Part shown: positions 55,565 through 64,000 of the stretch, piece by piece
Layout of the letters: every line of letters begins with the position of its first letter
Position numbering within the stretch: position 1 is the stretch's first letter
Source of the DNA: Bos javanicus
Lineage: Eukaryota > Chordata > Mammalia > Artiodactyla > Bovidae
Reading direction: 5' to 3'
Assembly: GCF_032452875.1 (NCBI RefSeq)
Contig: NC_083868.1
Coordinates: 101,738,537-101,802,536, forward strand
DNA length: 64,000 bases
Program-made: the position numbers and the translations under genes
The notes under the pieces: model-generated
Told to the model about the DNA's origin: nothing
What the model saw: only the letters and a program-made list of their open reading frames with translations
Database searches by the model: none

Positions 55565-58500
55565 GTACTCCTTTTCCTATTTGGAGCCAGTCTGTTGTTG
55601 TCCAGTTCTAACTGTTGCTTCCAGACCTGCATACAGATTTCTAAAGAGGCAGGTCAGGTGGTCTGGTCTGGTATTCCCTTCTCTTTCAGAATTTTCCACA
55701 GTTTATTGTGATCTACACATTCAAAGCCTTTGACATATCAATAAAGCAGAAATAGATGTTTTTCTGGAACTCTCTTGCTTTTCTGATGATTCAACAGGTG
55801 TTGGAAATTTGATCTCTGGTTCCTCTGCCTTTTCTAAAACCAGCTTGAACATCTGGAAGTTCACGGTTGATGTATATTTGAAGTCTGTCTTGGAGAATTT
55901 TGAGCATTACTTTACTAGTGTGTGAGATGAGTACAATTGAGCGGTAGTTTGAGCATTCTTTGGCATTGTCTTTCTTTGCTATTGGAATGAAAACTGACCT
56001 TTTCCAGTCCTGTGGCCACTGCTGAGTTTTCCAAATTTGCTGGCATATTGAGTGCAGCACTTTCACAGCATCGTCTTTTAGGATTTGAAATAGCTAAACT
56101 GGAATTCCATCACCTCCACTAGCTTTGTTCATAGTGATGCTTCCTAGGGCCCACTTGGCTTCGTGTTCCAGGATGTCTGGCTCTAGGTGAGTGATTACAC
56201 CATCGTGATTATCTGGGTCATGAAGATCTTTTCTGTACAGTTCTTCTGTGTATTCTTGCTACCTCTTCTTAATATCTTCTGCTTCTGTTAGGTCCATACC
56301 ATTTCTGTCCTTTATTGAGCCCATCTTTTCATAAAATATTTACTGATATCTCTAATTTTCTTGAAGAGATCTCTAGTCTTTCCCATTCTATTGTTTTCCT
56401 CTATTTCTTTGCATTGATCACCAAGGAAGGCTTTTTTAATCTTTCCTTGCTGTTCTTTGGAACTCTGCATTCAAATGGGTATATTTTTCCTTTTCTCCTT
56501 TGCCTTTAGCTTCTTTTCTTTTCTCAGCTCTTTGTAAGGCCTCCTCAGACAACTGTTTTACTTTTTTCATTTTTTTTTTTTTCTTGGAATGGTCTTTATC
56601 CCTGTATAATGTCATGAACCTTCATCTGTAGTTCTTCGGGCATTCTATCAGATCGAATCCCTTGAATCTATTTGTCACTTCCAATGTAAATTGTAAATGA
56701 TTTGATTTAGGTCATACCTGAACGTTCTACTGCTTTTCCTTACTTTCTTCATTTAAGTATGAATTTGGCAATAAGGGGTTCATTATCTGAGCCACAGTCA
56801 ATTCCCAATCTTGTTTTTGCTGACTGTATAGAGCTTCTCCATCTTTGGCTGCAAAGAATATAATCAATCTGTTTTCCATGTTGACCATCTGATGATGTCC
56901 ATGTGTAGAGTCTTCTCTTGTGTTGTTGGAAGAGGGTGTTTGCTATGACCAGTGCGTTCTCTTGGCAAAGCTCTGTTAGCCTTTGACCTGCTTCATTTTG
57001 TACTCCAAGGCCAATTTACCTGTTATCTCAGGTATCTCTTGACTTCCTATTTTTGCATTCCAGTCCCCTATAATGAAAAAGACATCTTTTTGGGGTGTTA
57101 GTTCTAGAAGGTCTTGTAGGTCTTCATAGAACCATTCAACTTCAGCTTCTTCAGCATTACTGGTCAGGGCATAGACTTGGATTATGTGACATTGAATGGT
57201 TTGCCTTGGAAATGAACAGAGATCATTCTGTCATTTTTGAGATTGCATCCAAGTACTCCATTTTGGACTCTTTTGTTGACTACAATGGCCACTCCATTTC
57301 TTCTAAGGGATTCTTGCCCACAGTAGTAGATATAATGACCATCTGAGTTAAATTCACCCATTCCAGTCCATTTGAATTCACTTGTTCCTAAAATGTGGAT
57401 GCTCACTCTTGGCAATCCTGTTTGACCACTTCCAATTTCCCTTGATTCATGGACCTAACATTCTAAGTTCCTACACAATATTACTCTTTACAGCATCAGA
57501 CTTTACTTCCATCACCAGTCACATCCACAACTGGGTATTGTTTTTGCTTTGTTTTCATCTCTTCATTTTTTCAGGAGGTATTTCTCCATTGATCTCCAGT
57601 AGCATATTGGGCACCTACCAATCTGGGGAGTTCATCTTTTAGTGTCCTATCTTTCTGCCTTTTTATACCATTTATGGGGTTCTCAAGGCAAGAATCCTGA
57701 AATGGTTTGCCATTCCCTTCTCCAGTAGACCACATTTTGTCAGAACTCTCCACCATGACCTGTCTGTCTTTGGTGGCCCTACACAGCATGGCTAATAGTT
57801 TCACTGAGTTAGACAAGGCTTTGGTCCATGTGATCTGTTTGTTTAGTTCTCTGAGATTGTGGTTTTCATTCTGTCTGCCCTCTGATGAATAAGAATAAAA
57901 GCCTTATGGAAGCTTCCTGATGGGATAGACTGACTGAGGGGGAAACTGGATCTTGTTCTGATGAGCCTGACCATGCTCAGTAAATTTTTAATTCAATTTT
58001 CTGTTGATGGGCGGGGCTGTGTTCCCTCCCTGTTGTTTGACCTGAGGCCAAATTATGGTGGAGGTAATGAAGAAAATGGCGGCCTCCTTCAAAAGATGCT
58101 GTGCATGCACTGCTTCACTCAGTGCCCCAGACCCTGCAGCAGGCCATCACCGACCCACACCTCCAATGGAGACTCTTGGACACTCACAGGCAATTCTGGG
58201 TCAGTCTCTTGTGGGGTCATGGCTCCTTTCTCCTGGGTCCTGGTGCACACAAGGTTTTGTTTGTGCCCTAAAAGAGTCTTTTTCCCCAGTCTTGTGTAAG
58301 TTCTGGCGGCTCTGTGGTAGGATTAATGGCGACCTCCTGTAAGAGGGCTTATGCTATACCCAGGTCTGCTGCACCCAGATCCCCTGCCCCTGTGGCAGGC
58401 CACTGCTGACCTGTACCTCCTCAGTAGACACTCAAACACAATTTTGTCTCAGTCTCTGTGGGGTCTCTGGTCCTGGTGTGCACAAGGTTTGTTTGAGCCC

Positions 58501-58655
58501 CCTGAGCATCTCTCTGGCAGGTATGGGGTTTGATTCTAAACGTGATTTCATCCTTATTGCCATCTTGCTGAGGCTTCTCCTTTGCCCCTGGACATGGGAT
58601 ATCTTTTTTCGTGGGATCCAACATTCTCCTTTCAATGGTTGTTCAGCAGCGAGTT
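55565..58655 (-). mobile_element. BovB LINE, 3.1 kb, missing its 3' end, alternative 5' leader
   Basis: Antisense BovB from inside the RT ('gtactccttttcctatttgg' at 55565) back through the endonuclease ('cattccagtcccctataatg' at about 57056) to 'ctgccctctgatg' at 57888. From there to about 58655 it has a leader ('gatgggatagactgactgag', 'cctgaggccaaattatggtg') unlike that of the copy at 30909. The 3' ~1.2 kb is absent, unusual for a LINE and probably due to later deletion. Confidence 0.9.
55791..57415 (-). pseudogene. BovB polyprotein pseudogene: endonuclease and N-terminal RT
   Basis: Readable pieces on the minus strand include 57182-57415, endonuclease N-terminal part (FKWTGMGEFNSDGHYIYYC, GQESLRRNGVAIVV), and 55791-56066, N-terminal RT (WPQDWKRSVFIPI, then LPDVQAGFRKGRGTRDQ). 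Between them frameshifts and stops are frequent. The YxDD site and C-terminus are deleted. No product is possible. Confidence 0.9.
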
Positions 58656-60930
58656 GTAATCTTTTAGCAAGACATTAGCTACCATGAGGTAAAAGTGAAA
58701 GCCCACAGATTTTAAAAATCCAAGTGATAGGAGGCTGCTTTCACATTTACCTAAAAACATCATAGCAAATCCATCTTAAGAGAACATGGGAGGATCTGGT
58801 ACTGCATGGAGCTATTATGATTTACTTATCTGTGAAGATGAGGTAATAGCACTGTCAGTAAACATTTGTATATACTTTTGGGGAATAGCTGAAATAGGGT
58901 AACAGCCTATTATATATTAACATGTACTAATGATTGCATATCATTTAAAAAATAAAAACCTAAGGCCCTCTTTGACTTTCAGCTTGATTAAAAAAAAAAA
59001 AAGTGTTGAGTATTATGAAAGCCAGTTGAAGCTAAACACCAAATGCCCTGAACTTGTCTCATTATGCCATACCCATTGATTGTATTATATGTGGCATAAA
59101 AGGATTCTTGCCACTTGCCTCTGAGCTGGTGCTGTGCTTCCAAACACACCTTTTTCTTGCTTTTCATCTATTTTTAATCCTAGTCACACATAAGTCTCCC
59201 TAATGCCTGATTTTGCCTCTTACCTCCCTTTTCGTGCTTCGGCACTATTGGATTTTGTAGTCAATGTTTACTTTTCATTTGAAGTTACCTTTCATGTGAA
59301 TAGTAAATGACAGCCCTCTACCGTGTTCTTTCTGTTGGGTCATCATCAGTCCTGATTTCTTATCAATTCAAGAGTGGAAGAAGTTCCAGCATGTATGAAT
59401 ATAGACTTACAAAAAAATCCAAGCACAATACAAAAACTGAAATTGAATACTAGCAAATAAGACAACATTCCTTCTTTCAGATAATAACTAGGGAATCTGA
59501 GAAGGAGACAGAAACAGCACACAAATGAAACTGTGCAGTGAAGACAGCCACAGAGAATTCAAGCTGTCCTTCTATTTCAAAATAAGCAAGGTGAGTAGAA
59601 ATTCCAGCTGAGCATTGTTCATTTAAATTTAGAATTTTTAAGAATTACTAGGAAACCATCAAAGCACTATTGCTGAGGGCTAAAATGCTTCTATTGGAGT
59701 TTTGAGTTGTCTTCATTCTCAGTCCCTCTTGGAGGTCATTGAGAAAAAACAATGTGTCTACAAGCTTTTAATAGAACAAAGAGTGCATCTGTCAACTCTA
59801 CCCATGAATTTAAGGCATTGGTGCCTCTGATCGTTAGTTTACTTTAGCTTTGCTCCTGACTCACAAGAATGTTAAGTACTCAAGGGATTAAAGGCTAGTC
59901 TCTCGAGGTTCTGTACACAAATAGGCTGATATGGTCTAGTAATCAAATGAGATTTGTTTTACAAGTAGATACCAGTGCAATTACTGAAACTAAATACAAA
60001 AAGGAGAGAGTTGCCAAGCCAAAAAGAGTGTTAGTGTTTTAGAACAGATAGATAAGAGACTATAATAAGGTATCCATTATGAATAGCACAAATATCTGAC
60101 CAATTCAAGAAGAAAGAACATTGGTTAAAATCTTCCTCTTACACACTAGACATTTTATAAACCACACTGATAGAACTTCCATTTGAATTCCCATCCTTTT
60201 CTTACTGTTTTAGAAACTAACATACCTATAAATTAATTCATCAGTATAGAGAATCCGAGAAGAGTTTACAAGTAAAAGAAATAAAACTACATCTCACAAC
60301 ATAGGAAGAGTATTGGAGAAATGTAAATAACCCTTCTTTGTACTCTAATATTTTTTTAATACCTTGCATTTTTCTAATTTGTCTGGGACTGTTAGAGGAG
60401 GGAGAGAGATGCGGTTCTATTAATTACTTTGCACATAGATCTCAGCCAGAAGCTAGGGAATTTAGCATTAGTTTATTCAATATATTTGCCTAGCACAATG
60501 CATACTAGAGAATTTGTAAAATAATATACCATTTTATAAAAGTGTAGCTTATAAATAAAAGCATGTTTATTAAAATATTATAATGATGACCATATAGCAA
60601 TAAGTGATATACTAATAAATGATGAACATAATAGCATCAAAGTGATGTTTAACTTGTACATATTTCAAACAAAATAAAAATTTGGAAAGATCATTTTGTA
60701 TTTATCATGATTACAATTAATCAAAAATTAACTGTACTTAGAGGTATTAATTCTTCTTAGTTTCTCCCTGGCATCTTCTAGGAATTTGAAGTGATTTTTT
60801 TTTTTATACTAAGAAGATGTACAAATTCTGTTTTTAGACCTTCTTAAAAGGGAAAAATTTAAAGAATTATGCTACCTTTTTAAAAGTCTCAACCAACAAC
60901 TATGAAAATACCTATAGAAACTTAGCTAGA
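58656..60930. other. Repeat-poor intergenic DNA
   Basis: About 2.3 kb with no recognised mobile element or gene and no open frame above 60 codons. Possibly unique sequence; conservation would need alignment. Confidence 0.45.
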
Positions 60931-61279
60931 GAACTTCCCTGGTGGCTCAATGGTAAAGAATGTGATGCCAAAGCAGGAGACATGGGTTCAACCCCTGATT
61001 TGGAAAGATCCCACATGCCACAGAGCAACTAAGCCTGTGCACCACAACTATTGAGCCTGTGCTCTACAGCCTAAGAGCCCCACCTTCTGAGCTCACACAC
61101 TGTAGCTACTAACACCTGTGTGCCCGAGAGTCAATACGCCACAACAAGAGAAACCACCACAGTGAGAAGTCTACACATTGCAAAAAAGAGTCACCCCTGC
61201 TCACCACAACTAGAGAAAAGCCCACACAGCAGCGAAGACCTAGCATGGCCAAAAATCAAAATAAACAAAGAAATAAGTG

Positions 61280-61320
<41 letters not shown>
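60931..61320 (+). mobile_element. CHR-2-like tRNA SINE with (AT)n tail
   Basis: tRNA-like head ('gaacttccctggtggctca', 'ggttcaacccctgatttgg'), then the 'caactaagcctgtgc' unit repeats and an A-rich end running into (AT)n at 61283-61319. Flanks agaaacttagctaga (60916-60930) and agaaatttagctgga (61321-61335) match at 13 of 15 bases, so they are probably a TSD. Confidence 0.8.
61283..61319. repeat. (AT)n microsatellite
   Basis: Pure AT run at the 3' end of the SINE, inside its TSD. Confidence 0.95.
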
Positions 61321-61322
<2 letters not shown>

Positions 61323-61335
61323 AAATTTAGCTGGA

Positions 61336-61982
61336 AACATCATCCTTCATGATTTCAATCAGTAGTTCTTACTCACTAATAGACTTTATTTAATATTCTT
61401 TTAAGAAACATCTTAAAACCCACTTATAGTTTTCTTTTGCATGAGTTTTAAACACGCTAGAAAATCCTGAATGCCAAGGTTGGTTTGCTTTAAATTTAAA
61501 TACTTGTCAGTTTTTTTAAAGGTAATATGCTTACATTTTTCCAATAAATTTAATGGTGACAGAAAATTATCCAAAATTTATATTCAAAACTTTGTACAAC
61601 ACAACTTTTTCCCAAAAGTATTTACTTTTGCACTTGTTAAAACTTCACTTTTACATTGAAAGTATAGAGAATTCCTATTTTTTAATACTATTTTCTAGTT
61701 ATTATACAACAAAAATCACTTTCTGTGATAGATAGAGTTTAATCAATGCAATGTGTGAATTAGTAGCTCAAAACTCAATTAGTAGCTTTAAACTCAAAAA
61801 ATTATTTGACACTTTTTTTCTAGAACACATCTAAACATATAAATTATCAGCAAATATTTATGTGTTCAGATGATTATTGTGGTCTTGATTCAACTCATTA
61901 GTAAGTAATGGAAGTTTTTCACTATATAAGATTATAAAAATCTATAAATCTATTTAGTGCACAAGAAGTACTGAAAGTAAAT
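61336..61982. other. Intergenic DNA with no recognised feature
   Basis: AT-rich; no gene or repeat was recognised. Confidence 0.4.
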
Positions 61983-62523
61983 TGCCGGGAGCCGGCATAT
62001 TGCATATTGAGTGCATATTGCATATTGAGTGCAGCACTTTCCACAGCATCATCTTTCAGGATCTGGAGTAGCTCAACTGGAATTCTATCACTGTCGGTAG
62101 CCAGCGTGAGGAACTCCGCCCATGACAAAGGTCATGAGGAAGGAGGCTCGGCATACGCAAAGGCGGGATCGAGCTTCAGGAGTCCCCCTGGAAATTCTCG
62201 AGCGTCTACCCCCATAACCAGAGCCTGCCTACTTTACTACTTTGTGCTCTTACCTACACCTCTGACTTTACGGGGGCTGTCCCCCACCACCTCTTTCGGA
62301 GAAGGAGTTAACCTAGAGCTCCAGTCAATAAAAACTCTTGGGTGTGACAAGAGTGTTTTAACCTACAAACTCCTCTGAAGGTTCTCTAGCCTGCCTGACA
62401 GGCTCGTCCGGCCACATGTGATTGCTCACAGCCTCCTATCTAATTGAAGCTATCGTATCCTGATCCTCGCCGATGCCGTCTCTCCTTCGAGTACCCTGGA
62501 TCAGCCGGGGCTGGTCCCCGGCA
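61983..62523 (+). mobile_element. Solo ERV2 LTR (BTLTR1-like) carrying a BovB scrap
   Basis: Starts tgccggg and ends cccggca, exact terminal inverted repeats with the TG...CA rule. The flanks gtaaat (61977-61982) and gcaaat (62524-62529) agree at 5 of 6 bases, fitting a 6-bp class II TSD. The polyadenylation signal aataaa is at 62327-62332, followed by an R-U5-like part. GC content is clearly above the surroundings. No internal retroviral genes are present, so it is a solo LTR. I recognise it as close to BTLTR1 from memory only. Confidence 0.85.
61997..62091 (-). mobile_element. BovB internal fragment nested in the LTR
   Basis: Antisense BovB ('gcatattgagtgcagcac' to 'caactggaattctatcac'), with gcatattgcatattgagt partly duplicated at its left end. 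It is flanked by tgccgggagccggc (61983-61996) and tgtcggtagccagc (62092-62105), which match at 11 of 14 bases. It has no BovB 3' tail, so it is not a typical insertion. Confidence 0.8.
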
Positions 62524-62564
62524 GCAAATCAATCTCTTTTTATTGTGGAAGTTTTCCTGTTCCC

Positions 62565-63095
62565 TTCAGTTCAGTTCAGTCGCTCAGTAGTGTCTGACTC
62601 TTTGTGACCCCATGAATCGCAGCATGCCAGGCCTCCCTGTCCATCACCAACTCCCAGAATTCACTCAGACTCACGTCCATTAAGTCAGTGATGCCATCCA
62701 GCCATCTCATCCTCTGTCATCCCCTTTTCCTCCTGCCTCCAATCCCTCCCAGCATCAGAGTCTTTTCCAATGAGTCAACTCTTAGAATGAGGTGGCCAAA
62801 GTACTGGAGTTTCAGCTTTAGCATCATTCCTTCCAAAGAAATCCCAGGGCAGATCTCCTTCAGAATGGACTGGTTGGATCTCATTGCAGTCCAAGGGACT
62901 CTCAAGAGTCTTCTCCAACACCACAGTTAAAAGCATCAATTCTTTGGCGCACAGCCTTCTTCACAGTCCAACTCTCACATCCATACATGACCACTGAAAA
63001 AACCATAGCCTTGACTAGACGGACCTTTGTTGGCAAAGTAATGTGTCTGCTTTTGAATATGCTATCTAGGTTGGTCATAACTTTTCTTCCAAGGA
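62565..63095 (-). mobile_element. BovB LINE, 5'-truncated
   Basis: Antisense; tail ttcagttcagttcagt at the left, truncated after 'cttttcttccaagga'. No clear TSD. Short frames (62717-62905) encode C-terminal remnants. Confidence 0.95.
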
Positions 63096-63206
63096 GCTGC
63101 CGTATTTACTCCTTAGGCTGTCATGCTTGCTCCTCACATAATGGGACCAAGAAAAGCATGTGTCAGTCTTAGTAGTATTAAATATTAGTAAGTATAAATA
63201 TATTTC
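63096..63206. other. Short spacer between two BovB copies
   Basis: About 110 bases of unassigned sequence. Confidence 0.5.
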
Positions 63207-63842
63207 TTCAGTTCAATTCAGTTCAGTCACTCAGTTGTGTCCGACTCTTTTCGACCCCATGAATTGCAGCATGCCAGGCCTCCCTGTCCATCACCAACTC
63301 CCAGAGTTCATCCAGACTCACGTCCATCTAGTCAGTGATGCCATCCAGCCATCTCATCCTCTGTCATCCCCTTCTCCTCCTGCCCCCAATCCCTCCCAGC
63401 ATCAGAGTCTTTTCCAATGAGTCAAGTCTTCGCATGAAGTAGCCAAAGTACTGGAGTTTCAGCTTTAGCATCATTCCTTCCAAAGAAACCCCAGGGCTGA
63501 TCTCCTTCAGAATGGACTGGTTGGATCTCCTTGCAGTCCAAGGGACTCTCAAGAGTCTTCTCCAACATCACAGTTCAAAAGCAGCAATTCTTTGGCGCTC
63601 AGCCTTCTTCATAGTCCAACTCTCACATCCATACATGACCACAGGAAAAACCATAGCCTTGACTAGACGAACCTGTGTTGGCAAAGTAATGTCTCTGCTT
63701 TTGAATATGCTATCTAGGTTGGTCATAACTTTCCTTCCAAGGAATAAGTGTCTTTTAATTTCATGGCTGCAGCCACCATCTGCAGTGATTTTGGAGCCAC
63801 CCAAAATAAAGTCTGACACTGTTTCCACTGTTTCCCCATCTA
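63207..63842 (-). mobile_element. BovB LINE, 5'-truncated
   Basis: Antisense; tail ttcagttcaattcag at the left, truncated at 'tttccccatcta'. The frame at 63568-63828 reads VSDFILGGSKITADGGCSHE and on into YGCESWTMKKAE without a stop, but it is only a fragment. Very similar to the first ~530 bases of the copy at 62565. Confidence 0.95.
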
Positions 63843-64000
63843 CTTTGTAGAAAATATAAATAGAGATAATAAGATATTGCTTTTAATCCAGTAGATTTTC
63901 TTATTTGGAGACCATTAAAGCAGAAAAACAAAGTTCTGAGCTAATGAAAAGAAAGGAAAGAAGGTTTAAAAAGTAAAGACTGAGCAGAAAGAGAGACAAA
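63843..64000. other. Purine-rich end of window, nothing recognised
   Basis: A-rich and AG-rich sequence; no feature. Confidence 0.5.

Noticed and set aside
1..64000. A previously undescribed gene system
   Set aside because: After mobile elements are removed, no conserved-looking gene, operon-like layout or structured RNA remains that I can support from sequence alone.

Overview
This window reads as ruminant (Bovidae) nuclear DNA: AT-rich, non-coding, and built largely from nested retrotransposons. The lineage call rests on repeats recognised by eye: BovB (RTE-clade) LINEs with their TTCAGT/ACTGA-type 3' tails, Bov-A2 and Bov-tA SINEs derived from BovB plus a tRNA-like head, CHR-type cetartiodactyl tRNA SINEs, bovine-type L1 3' ends and a BTLTR1-like ERV2 LTR. 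These families cannot separate cattle from bison, yak, buffalo, sheep or goat. I found no host protein-coding gene, no functional RNA gene, no CpG island and no CRISPR. The longest open frames are pieces of BovB reverse transcriptase, or antisense to it.

Layout. 1-9 kb: old L1/ERV-like DNA, a chimeric L1/BovA insertion (1064-1291), a very short L1 insertion, an MLT1 LTR and a MaLR LTR-internal-LTR element (6313-8262) carrying a Bov-A2. 9-25 kb: Bov-tA, Bov-A2 and old BovB tails; one old BovB sits inside an MLT1 LTR (17490-18380). 25-28 kb: L1 tails and mostly unassigned sequence. 28-35 kb: the densest block, where an older composite repeat is interrupted by a 5'-truncated BovB on the minus strand (28576-29754) and by an essentially full-length BovB on the plus strand (30909-34295) with a 13-bp target-site duplication (TSD). 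35-46 kb: a hAT fossil, Bov-A2, a long repeat-poor stretch, a solo ERV1-like LTR splitting a CHR SINE (40662-41225), an L2 and a truncated BovB. 46-55 kb: a twin-primed (5'-inverted) BovB (46291-47504), a recent L1 3' end with TSD, several Bov-tA copies, a short BovB and a BovA monomer. 55-59 kb: a 3.1-kb minus-strand BovB with a different 5' leader and no 3' end. 59-64 kb: repeat-poor DNA, a CHR-2-like SINE, an ERV2 solo LTR holding a BovB scrap (61983-62523), then two tandemly oriented truncated BovB copies.

No gene network or novel system is visible. What the window records is insertion history: TSDs, a twin-primed inversion, nested insertions, a template-switch chimera and two BovB leader modules. 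Family names are from memory of consensus sequences and were not checked by a search. The TSDs, palindromes and junctions are read directly from the sequence.
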